From the NCBI GenBank assembly GCA_963082875.1, contig OY720100.1, positions 16,640,591 through 16,704,590 of the forward strand: a DNA stretch of 64,000 nucleotides. Reading direction: 5' to 3'. This document shows, one piece after another, positions 45,250 to 56,300 of the stretch; position 1 is the stretch's first letter, and every line of letters starts with the position of its first letter. The position numbers and the translations under genes were made by a program. Source of the DNA: Corella eumyota (taxonomy: Eukaryota; Chordata; Ascidiacea; Phlebobranchia; Corellidae). Under the pieces are notes generated by a model. The model did not search any database and was not told the origin of the DNA. It saw nothing but the letters and a program-made list of their open reading frames with translations.

Positions 45250-48124
45250 ATGTCTCTAGATTCTTATAATGAAAATAATATAGCTGCTATTGTTAAGGGC
45301 GATAAAACCATTTCATTGGTAAGTAAGTATACACAGGAAAAAGTTATATAGTTAGATATTGATTAATAAGAACTTGTGAAGTTTGTTTAAATAAAATTGC
45401 TAGATCAAATTTTATTTGTTTATTTTACAGACAAAGTGGGAATTGCCAGAGCTAAAAGACAATGGTAAATGTTTTAAAATATGATAAAGTGTTATAAATT
45501 AATTTAACCATTTTTTAAGTTGTACTAATTTTAAATATGAGCTATTTAGAACAGCATTTTTAGGTATCATAAAACTGTTATAATCTCTGTTTTAGGCTGA
45601 TTGTTACAATGTAATGACATCACAATTATATTTTAGACGTCATATTGGCAATATCATCAGTAGGAATATGTGGCTCAGATATTAAGTATTGGACATATGG
45701 AAAATGTGGACGTTTTCAGCTTAACGGACAACCGATGGTGATTGGTCACGAAGCATCGGGAATTGTCAAACACGTTGGGCGGAAAGTGAAGCATCTAGTT
45801 CCCGGGGATCGTGTCGCAATCGAGCCCGGGGTCTCGTGTAAGAATTGTGATGTTTGTAGGAGTGGGAGATATAACTTGTGTAAAGAAATGAAGTTTTGTG
45901 CCACGCCACCTGTTCACGGAAACTTGTGCAAATATTATGTACACGATGCTGATTTCTGCTTCAAGTAATTCTTTGTTGACTAACTTTAATGATCGGAGCA
46001 TGGTTCGATCTCCACTGCTCTCATGCTATAGCTCCCTTAGGTAAGGCACTATAAACGGTATAAACTCCTGCTGAGCCAGCACTTAATCAGCAGCTTAATT
46101 ATCGGGCAATTATGATCTATAATATCCCAAACTGCTAAAGTTAACTCGAGACTGGGTCGGAGTAACTGATGTTACTTTATGTTTAGGCTGTAAAGTCGAC
46201 CTTTCTATATCAAAAATATAAATATAAAAAAGCTGTAAGCGAACCCAAAACCTTTAGTCTTAAAAAGTTTTAAAAAGTGTATTCTGTTGTTTGTTGATCA
46301 AACTAAAAAAAATTAAAATTTTTGATTTTTAGAATTCCAGATCACGTGACCTGGGAAGAAGGCGCCATGATAGAGCCGCTAAGTGTCGCTATTCACACTT
46401 GTCGCAGAGCGGGGATAAAGCGCGATGATTACGTGGTTATATTTGGCGCGGGAGCGATCGGAATTTTGTGCGGTTTGGTTGCAAAGAAATACGGGGCATC
46501 GCAAGTTATAACTGTTGGTAAATACTACAAAACAAAATATTGAATAACATTTATGTGCTATTAACTACTGTCGGACTACGAGCCGAAAGGTATCGGGTTT
46601 GAGCCTCACCAACGTCACATTATTCGCCCTTAAGCCCGGCGTTTACGGATAGCTCAAAACACGTCATAACAGCACATCCTTCCTAAAAAAATATAAAACC
46701 TATCACCTTAACGTGATATGGAAAAAAAGGCATAACACATCTATATAAAATGAAGCTAAGTGGAGGATGTCTATACATAATTATATCTAAATATAGGTGT
46801 ATGTATGTGTGTAAATTTAAAGGCTAACAAAATATATAAATTGCATGTTGTGGTGCGCTGGTAAATTATTGTGAGCGAATATTGGTTGTGAGATGCGACC
46901 CTATTACAACAATTATAATCTTTTTTACTATAGTGCAATTAGCTACCACTTATTATATGTTTTTTCAATATCACCTTAAAGTAGAAGTTTTTTTATATTT
47001 TATTGGAAAGGGGTATGCTGTTATGACGTGTTTAAAGCTATCTAGGCTCAAGGGCGAATAGTGTGGCATTGGTGCGACTTGAACCCTAAACCTTTTGGTG
47101 TGTTAAAGCTATCTGTAAACACTGGGCACAAGGGCGAATAGTGTGGCATTGGTGCGACTAGAACCCGAAACCTTTTGGTGTGTTCAAGCAATCTGTAAAC
47201 AATGGGCTCAAGGGCGAATAGTGGCATTGGTGCGGTTCGAACCCAAAATCTTTGACTAGTAAACCGGCGCCATAAATAATATACCACACCAATAGTTTAC
47301 ATATAAGACATATTTTTATTTTAGACATCGACGACCATCGGCTCTCAGTGGCTAAAAAGGTGGGATCAACAGATATAATTTACTGTGTGATAGAAGGTGG
47401 TTCAACACCCTTGGAACTGGCGGAGAACTTGAAGTTATTGGGCAAAAATATTGGAGCTAATGCTGTGTTTGAATGTAGCGGTGCTGATAGTAGTTTAAAG
47501 ACAGCAATGCATGTAAGTAGGTTTAAAACGGGATTGAATAGGATACACAACCATGTAGAAATATTGAATCACTTTATGCCAGGTTACCCGACCTGGAGGT
47601 TGTGTGTTATTAGTTGGCCGAGGATCGATGGAAGTCGAACTCCCAATGGTTAAAGCTGGTTCGTTGGAGATTGATGTTAAGGGAATATTCAGATACGCGA
47701 ATACGTAAGTTGGAATGTATTTTAGTTTGCTAAACATGAGGTTGCTTAACTATAGAATGAGTACAAAGCGCTATCAGCAATAATTACCCGAACAACAATA
47801 TAGGTCTTAACCTACAAGTGCTAAAAATCGTCAGAATTAAGAATTATTTTATATGACCAAAATTTAAAAAAAATGTAGCCACTAGTGAGAATTAAACTTA
47901 AGACACCAAATACTATAAATATGCAACTTTAATTGCTTATAACAAATCTTATATTTTATATTGTTAGATACCCTGAAGCCATTGAACTTGTAGCAAATGG
48001 AGATATAAACGTTAAACAGTTAATTTCACATCGATTCGAGATAGAATCTGCACAGCAAGCATTCGAGACTGCATCGAATCCGAGTGAAAAATCAATGAAA
48101 GTTATGATCAACTGTTCCACGTAA
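45250..48124 (+). CDS. SORD: Sorbitol dehydrogenase (zinc-dependent polyol dehydrogenase)
   Basis: Seven exons 45250-45318, 45431-45464, 45637-45964, 46333-46517, 47325-47512, 47583-47704, 47968-48124; 1083 nt, 360 aa (human 357). Catalytic zinc ligands: Cys46 in GICGSD, His72 and Glu73 in GHEASG, and the later Glu in MIEPLSVAIH. The NAD-binding fold has GAGAIGILCG followed by TVDIDDHR, where an acidic residue at the strand end favours NAD(H). Conserved family blocks are FCATPPVHGNL and TRPGGCVLLVG. The enzyme oxidises sorbitol and related polyols to ketoses in the cytosol. The cysteines CKNCDVC plus NLCKEM provide the four ligands of a structural zinc site that mammalian SORD lacks. AATAAA lies at 48189-48194, about 65 nt past the stop. 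Confidence 0.95.
45985..46225 (+). repeat. SINE family A copy, head shortened
   Basis: In SORD intron 3. Box B tggttcgatctccactgct is followed by a well-kept body (gagccagcacttaatcagca) and tail. Confidence 0.75.
46562..46730 (+). repeat. SINE family B copy, head shortened
   Basis: In SORD intron 4. It starts at cggactacgagccgaaagg and ends at accttaacgtgatatgg. Confidence 0.75.
46745..46950 (+). repeat. Family C copy
   Basis: Opens with atgaagctaagtggagga. The centre ttgcatgttgtggtgcg is altered. Confidence 0.55.
46985..47290 (-). repeat. SINE family B copy with body present three times
   Basis: About 80-bp units (aagggcgaatagtgtggcat to ccttttggtgtgtt) follow one another, giving three box B complements. 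The junction reads aaaccttttggtgtgtt, the reverse complement of the junction at 31285-31505. In SORD intron 4. Confidence 0.8.
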
Positions 48125-48229
48125 CTTTCTTACAACAAAATTTTCATTAAAATTTTGTTGTTAAAACTAATTGTTTTTTTAATTACTGAATAAAAAATGC
48201 AATATCTAACAAAAGGGCGTGTGATATAT

Positions 48230-49370
48230 GTTGAATAACTTAGACAGTAAACTTTGGTTGATATTTTGAATTCAACAATATCTAAAAGTTATACGACTTA
48301 AGACTGGATCAGAGTAATATCATAAAGTTATTTATATCTTAAACTTGCACAATTGATTAGGGGTAATATCATGCGATCAATAATATTTTAAACTTGTACA
48401 ACTTAGGACTGAGTTAGGGTAATAGCATGGGGTCAATAATATCTTAAACTTGTACAACTTAATACTAGGTTGGAGTAATATCATGCGATCAATAATATTT
48501 TAAACTTGTAAAACTTAATACTAGGTTGGAGTAATATCATGCGATCAATAATATTTTAAACTTGTAAAACTTAATACTAGGTTGGAGTAATATTATGAGG
48601 TCAATAATATCTTAAACTTGTAAAACTTAATACTAGGTTGGAGTAATATTATGAGGTCAATAATATCTTAAACTTGTAAAACTTAATACTGGGTTGGAGT
48701 AATATCATGCGATCAATAATATTTTAAACTTGTAAAACTTAATACTAGGTTGGAGTAATATTATGAGGTCAATAATATCTTAAACTTGTAAAACTTAATA
48801 CTGGGTTGGAGTAATATTATGAGGTCAATAATATCTTAAACTTGTAAAACTTAATACTGGGTTGGAGTAATATCATGCGATCAATAATATTTTAAACTTG
48901 TAAAACTTAATACTAGGTTGGAGTAATATTATGAGGTCAATAATATCTTAAACTTGTAAAACTTAATACTGGGTTGGAGTAATATTATGAGGTCAATAAT
49001 ATCTTAAACTTGTAAAACTTAATACTGGGTTGGAGTAATATTATGAGGTCAATAATAACTTAAACTTGTAAAACTTAATACTGGGTTGGAGTAATATTAT
49101 GAGGTCAATAATATCTTAAACTTGTAAAACTTAATACTAGGTTGGAGTAATATTATGAGGTCAATAATATCTTAAACTTGTAAAACTTAATACTGGGTTG
49201 GAGTAATATTATGAGGTCAATAATATCTTAAACTTGTACAACTTGAGACTGAGTTAGGGTTCCAGTATAAGGTCAATAATATTTTAAACTTGAGACTTGG
49301 TTGGAGTAATATTATGAAGTTGATGATATCTTAAACTTGCAACTTAAGACTGGGTCAAAATAAATTAAAC
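48230..49370 (+). repeat. 56-bp minisatellite, about 20 copies, SINE-derived
   Basis: Head-to-tail units with a regular 56-bp period (for example tgggttggagtaat at 48690 and its homologue at 48746). Each unit reads caataatatcttaaacttgt, then aaaacttaatactgggttgg, then agtaatattatgaggt. Two unit types exist, one with atcatgcgatc and one with attatgaggtc. Outer copies are more diverged and resemble the 3' part of SINE family A (cttgagactgggt). It lies 105 bp past the SORD stop, after its likely poly(A) signal. Confidence 0.93.
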
Positions 49371-49874
49371 GCTAACCAAAAGCTCTCTAAATCAACATAC
49401 AAGTAAAGAATTTATTACTTTATTAACTTAAGTTATGGAATAGCAAGTTAAATCTGGTGTTAGGTAAAGCTTAGGCAAAAGCTGTTGAACCAAAAAGCAA
49501 GCGAATCTACTCACCTATAGCAGTAAAACCACGATGCAAATATGGAATATTAGTACCACTACCAGATTTTTAACGTGAATGTTGATATTTTTAATGGTGT
49601 TTTATATTTTAACGCTATGTTAGTTGGTTAGAAAGTCGTCTTACGTTAGAAATAGGTTTGATAATTGCACAAAATAAAAAAGGAACAAAAATACGAAATT
49701 TTAATTACAAAAAACGTCGATTTTCAAGCATAAAAACATTTTTTATGTCATTTTTCCTCAATTTTTTCAACCAAATTAATTAAAATCCCCGAAAATTAAA
49801 ATATTGTTTTTTTTTATCTTAATTAAAGCACCTGAAGTTTAAATTACTTTAAACTGGGTAATATTTTTATATAT
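49371..49874. other. AT-rich spacer, nothing recognised
   Basis: No exon, SINE or family C match was seen between the minisatellite and the TGACGTCA-rich stretch. Confidence 0.4.
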
Positions 49875-50340
49875 GACGTCACTATATTTGGAAAATAAAA
49901 TCCCCGAAACTAATTTTAAGTTCCGATCATGTGACGTCACTTAGATGACGTAGAAACAGCGAAAATGTTTAAAGTTTGTTTTATGGCTTATTGCAACAGT
50001 TTTACCTTTCAATATTGCAGTAACCTAATACGTGACGTCACTTTTTCGGTTTCTGACGTCAGAAAAATCCTAATACGTGACGTCACAAAGCTTATGTCAT
50101 CATTCAAATTTCATAAAAAAAACGTAAGTTTAAGATTTAAAACTAAACATCACAAATCCCTAATGACGTCACAATAAAAACGAATTTTCCATAAGCTGTA
50201 ATGTCTATGACGTCATGACCGTGTGACGTCATCATTTTGTCTTATGTCGAATTTACTCAGAGAGTTAAAGTTCTAAAACGTTGTCCCTGAAGTCGAATAA
50301 TGTGTCCTTATGACGTCACAGTCTAGTTTTATTGACGTCA
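49875..50340. repeat. TGACGTCA palindrome cluster beside the RhoGAP stop codon
   Basis: About ten exact or near copies in 465 bp, often paired as tgacgtcac and tgacgtcag. The last (50333-50340) contains the stop codon of the RhoGAP gene, and the minus-strand AATAAA at 50328-50333 follows five bases after the stop. Other copies lie downstream of the transcript end. Confidence 0.75.
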
Positions 50341-53300
50341 CAGTTCGGGTTGTCCGTAGAACATGAAGGGACATTGATCGATGCAGGTTTGAAGGGTGTC
50401 GCGGTAGCAAACCTTGGTCATCCCAGCTACAGCGTTCGGGAGGGTCGTATCAACGTCAGGTCGGAACAGGGTCGGCCACCAACATATCGCGAGGTTCTCG
50501 CTCGACATTTTGTTCTCGGAGAAATTGTCGCTCACACTGTGAAGGTAAAAGTGTTTGGGTTATTTTGGAGAAAAAAATAAGGCCTTTTTGTTAGAATTAG
50601 GGGGTTAAATATGTAAGGGGAAATTGTGGGGTTAAATTTATGGGTACTTTAAATTGTTTTTCTTGTTTTTGTTATATTTTTACGCTGTGGAGATAAAAGT
50701 GTTTGGGTTATTTTGGGAAAAAAATTAAATTTTTGTTGGTTTTTAGGTTTTCAATCTGAAGCAAAACATCATTTTTGAAAATGAAAGTAAAATGTTTATT
50801 GGAGAAAAATTTCAAGAAAAAAATTTGGTTATTTTGAAGAAAAAATTTGACATTTTTGTTAAGAATTTTTAAGTTTTAAATTTAGTTTAAATAATTTTTT
50901 TTTTGTACAAAAAATTGCTAAATTGGTAAACTTTTAAAAGTTTAAATGCTAGTTAAAAAATTAATGATGGGAAAATAATTGCGTTTTTTTTTTTGAAAAA
51001 TAATTGCGTTTTTTTTAATTGCGTTTTGTATGTTTGGAGTTTAATTCTGTTTTAAATTTCGTTTACCATATTTTTTGTTTAGAAAAGTGCCAAATTTTGT
51101 TTTTTCAATTTTCTAAATGCCGAAAAATAAGTTAATATTGATAAAATACGACCATTGTCACACAAAAAACGTATTTACTGTAAATTTATTAGATTATGTT
51201 TTATTTAAGCAATATTAGAACCAACTACAAAATTAAAAGAATCTTATTTTAAAAATCCAACTTTATGTTGACATTTAAAATATTTAAAACACGTGATAAG
51301 TAAAACAACATTTTTGTTTACCGAACCGGAAGCTTACAAACGTTCTAGAAATACAACAACATTTCAACTTTCGATTGAAATCAACACACAATATGACGTC
51401 ACAATCACAAAACAATTGACCAAGTAGGGTTATATATAATTACCACAAGATCAATTTAAAAAACAACTTTAAATGGCACGGGGAAGTTAGAAATGACGTC
51501 ATAATATTCCAAATGCGTATGTTATTAGACATAATAAATCACCAAGATATAATTACGTGTTTAATTAGTTAATTACGTTCAAAAATTCCCCGTTTTTCGG
51601 TTTTGAAAAGTTTAAAATCGAGGTTTCTTTTTTAAACGTGACATTTTAACCGGTTTTTAAATTTTTTGACGCTTTTTGTTTTTTCTATGTTGAATGACTT
51701 ATTTAATGCTGGTCTGACGTCATATTAAAAAAACAATGAAACTGTGATGTAAGGGAAAATTTAAACAATATATTGGGAAGTTTATAAACTTGATTGTTTA
51801 GTAGAAAAAAATCTTTTTTTATCAGTTTAAGTTATTGTTTATAAAATAACTTAAAATAGCAACCACTTTTGTTTTAACGCCAATTTTTTTTCCATATCTC
51901 CCACAGGGGATGTTTTTTTTGATATTTTTATTGGGTAAGAGTGTGCGGTTTGGGAAATGTCTGAGGTATTTGTAAACGCCGGGCTCAGGGGCGAATGGTA
52001 TGGTGTTGGTGCGGCTCGAACCCCAAACCTTTCGGTTCGTAATCAAACGCCATAACCGGTTCACCACACTACCAAACCGATCTTGGCATTTTTTAACGCT
52101 AATTTTCTTATATAATGAAGTTTAGTGGACGATATATAAAAATATGTCCAATTTATAGGCCTTTAAAATAAATAAAACTGCCATTTGTGGTGCATGGGTA
52201 AATTATTACTGGCAAATATTAGTTAAGAGTTGCAACCATATTACAACAATTAAAATTCTGATAGTAGGGTGGGTTATTAACTAGTTAAAATATAAATATA
52301 CTCCTTAAAATATATTTAAACTTACGTTTTCAGATGTGAACATACGAACTTAAATGTTGAATAATTAGCATAAGGTAATTTTCGGACGATTCCACGAATA
52401 GCGAGATTTCGTAAACTTAACGTTGGGATAGCTGTAAAACATTATTTAAATAGTTAAAATAAATACAATTATTGTATTAAGTATATAGTCAATAATTTAA
52501 CAGATAGATTAAAATGTAATCTTGTTTGATAAATAAAAAATATAAGAAATTTAAAAAAACTAAAGCTAAAAATTGGGGTCAAAATAAGCTTATAAAGTTA
52601 AAAAATAGCTTTAAAACATTTTTAAATGTGAGATAATATGACTTATAAGTTGTATATCACGTATTTAAGAAACGACAATTTTTTCAGAAGGTATTTTAAC
52701 TGATGAATTCCACGAACTTTAGTTTAACATTTTTTATTTACTTTTTTAGGAAAACACGATTTGGCAAATTCAAAAAAAAAGAAAAACAATATTTAAGTTA
52801 TAATATATAAGGCTGATTTTCTTGGAAAGTAAATATCTGATAGTAAATAAATCTCAAAAAACTACAACCAGCAGCAGCGGAAATCAAACCCAAAACCTCT
52901 AATCTTAAAAATGTGTGCATGCTTTGAAATTATTATTATTATTTAACTAAAAACACCAAAAATTTTAAATCGTTAAAAAGATTCTAAAAAGATGTTCAAA
53001 AATTATATAATTAAATCAAATAAAATTTATTTTTTGCCAACTTGTACAAAAACTAGCATTAAATATTAAATCATTGAAAATACGTTAAACTAGTATCCTA
53101 TTCTACATGTCTGTAACATAAACATTAATCCTCAATAGTTTTAACTTACCTATTTATATTTATATCAAAACATGACCATACCATGAAAAAGTGGTTTAAA
53201 AAATTTTATTTAAATTAAAAACAAAAATTGAAAGGCAAATAAGTAAAAAAGTAGCCCGTTCTATATGTCTGTGATATAAACATTATTAAACTACTACTAA

Positions 53301-56300
53301 CTTACCAATAGCCTCCTCAAATTCATCATGTAGGTTGTGAGGTATTAGAGGTTCGGGGAGGTTCCGGTGGCTGAAGAACCACGTCAAACAACCTGCTACC
53401 GTGCTCACTGACACCTCTGACACATCAAAGTCAAAACTGTTGTCTGCACAACAAAGATTTTAATTTAATTTTAGGTTTTTGGCGTAAAAAGTTGATTTTT
53501 TAAAAAGACAAATTTTTTTATTTATGATTTGATTTTCTGAGAAAGACTTTGTTGGGAATCAAACCCAGGCCCATAAATTAAAAAAAAATTGTTAAAAAAT
53601 CCTAAAAAATATTTAAAAAAAATTTTAAGTTAATTTAAGTTTAATAGTGTGAAAATGTTAATTTTTGGTCATATTTGTATTTTAACACAAGCTTTTGTAA
53701 TTTAATTTCATTTTTAGAATACAGTTTTGTAATGGCATCAGCAGGAATCAAACCCGGGAGCTTAACTCAAAGAAACTTAATTTAAATTCTTCTTTTAAAA
53801 CTAGTCAATATTTTTAAGGTAAGAAAAGGGAATGCACGTGTGTGTAATAAGAGTCATTATTGACGTGATAAAAATCAACTATGACGTCATAGTACGACAC
53901 TATAAGTTGCCAATGTCTGAAATGTGCGACTTGGAAGTTGTCCTAATCGTTTAAAATCGTGTGGTTTGGAATTACTTGGCAGAACTTTAATTTTGCAAGA
54001 TGGGAATTTATAAAAAATGTCAAGTTTTGTAAATTTTTAGGAAAATTGGGGAAAAATTATGGAAAAATTACTCAAAAAATGATCAAAATGTGCATTCTTT
54101 TTTAAACATATATATATATATGATGGGTTTGGTGACCATGCCATAACATACTTAAAATCTTTATGTAAACATTAATACTTTTGGCTTGTTTTAAATCATT
54201 AAATTGATTTTGTCATTTTTTCCCGTCGCATTGTTGTAATATTAATTGTATATCGTATTTATTATTTACTTTTATTAATGTGCGAAAAACCAAAATAAAA
54301 AATATAAATATATTTAGTTGGTCCTATTTTATAAGTTTTGTAAATTTTAAAAGTAAGATATAATAGTAAAAGAGTTAATACCTTCATCAAATTTTCTTAT
54401 CACAATTTCCCTTTCTTTGGCATTAGCAGGAATTCTGTACAAACCTTCTGTCTTAATTCCTGCAATATTAAGGTAAAAATAAATAAAAAATAATTTTTTT
54501 AAAATAATGTTGTAAAAAAAAATAAGAATATAATGATAAATTAACTTTATGTTTCAAAAAACATTTTTATTTTTACGTTAAAAAATGTTTTAAAAAAACA
54601 TTGTTTAACTGCTAGAGAGTAGTAAGTTTAACTTTCAAAATTGCACAATATTATGATACATTGCAAATCTATTAAATAATTTCCAAATTTAATTGAATTT
54701 AAAAAACTTAATTATAAAACTTTTATACAGAAGCTATTAATAAAACTATTATGAACAAAATTTTGACATAAAAATTTCAAATAGTAAAAAAAAAAAAAAA
54801 TTATAAAGCAATATATCACAATTAATTGCAATTTAATTAAATAATTTTCAAATTTAATAACATTATAGGAAGTTAGAAAGATTAAAAAAGATAATAAAAC
54901 CAGAATTAACCAAACAAATTACCATAATATACTTAACTTAGATATTTATACTGCCAATACTATTAAAAAATAATCAATTTTTTTACACACATACTATTTA
55001 TTCAGATAATTATCACTTACCGTATATTTCAATAAATCTCACACACTTCTCCACAAACAGTGGGACCATATGGTTAAGCCCTTGTACAATATCATCAAGT
55101 TTACGGTTAAAATAATCCGAAATATTATGTTTATTCCCTGTTGTTACACAGGGTGCCGGTTTCTTTTGTTTGTCTTTGTTATATTTCATACGAGTTTCTT
55201 TTTCCTAAAAACAATAAAAAATTTTGAGTTTAAAATTTGCTGATTGTAAGATTTTTTTTTGTATATATCTTTATCCTCGATGTGGGAAAGTCGAATGCGC
55301 GAATTAAATATAGAGTAACAACTGTTACTCTGACCCAGTCTCGAGTTGCCTGTGGCAGTTAGGGATATTATAGATTATAATTGCCCAATATTTGAGCTGC
55401 TGATTAAGTGGTTCAGCAGGAGTTCATACCATTTATAGCGCCTTACTCAAGGGCGCTACAGCATGAGAGCAGTGGGAATTTAACCCACTACCTCATGGGT
55501 GGTGCAGCAAGTGTTCTTACACTACACCACGCTGCCGGTATAATATGTTAGCCTAGTTAGTAAATTATAGATAAATATTTATATGTAATTGAGGTTAGTG
55601 AACAAACATTTGTGTGTATGTCTAATTTCTATACATACAGAATAAACAAAACTGCAGTTTGTGGTGCATGGGTAAATTATTAATATGTTTATTTAAGGCA
55701 ATAAAAATATTACTTAAATAAATACATATGTTTATATTGTAATTGTAAATGCATTAAACAATAAAATGATTTATTAAAACCTACATTTATTAAAGTTTTC
55801 TTAATATACTTATATCCTAATGTAGGTGGTTATTATATTATCTTAAGCATTATACAATCATTATATTCATAACATAAACACATTCCTTATGTTGATGTAG
55901 TAATAAGTAAGTGATATAAGCTTGTGATACAAAATATCATTATATTGAAGATGACTTATCTTAAGATGATGAATAATCACAACAACTTTATAAACTTAGT
56001 TTACCTTACAATGAATTTTAATAATGTTTTTATGCAAAAGTTATTAATTATAATAACAAAAAAAATTATATAAATATATGGCGTATTAATAAAGCTCTTA
56101 AAAAAATAATTTTAATTTAACAATATTCCGTATTTAGAATTTGGTATAAAGATTTATAAATTCCTGTGTTTTAGTTTAATTTTTTTACCTGTATGATAAG
56201 ATAGTTGACCAGTATTTGAAAATGTCTAGTTTCTGGTGAGGTATGCATGTTTGTAAGCATTTATTTTAACTTATATATAACTAAGGAAATTAAAATTTTT

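Noticed and set aside
50332-50580. Plus-strand open frame of 82 codons
   Set aside because: It is antisense to the last RhoGAP exon, whose minus-strand translation carries the conserved NLAICWWPTLFRPD block.
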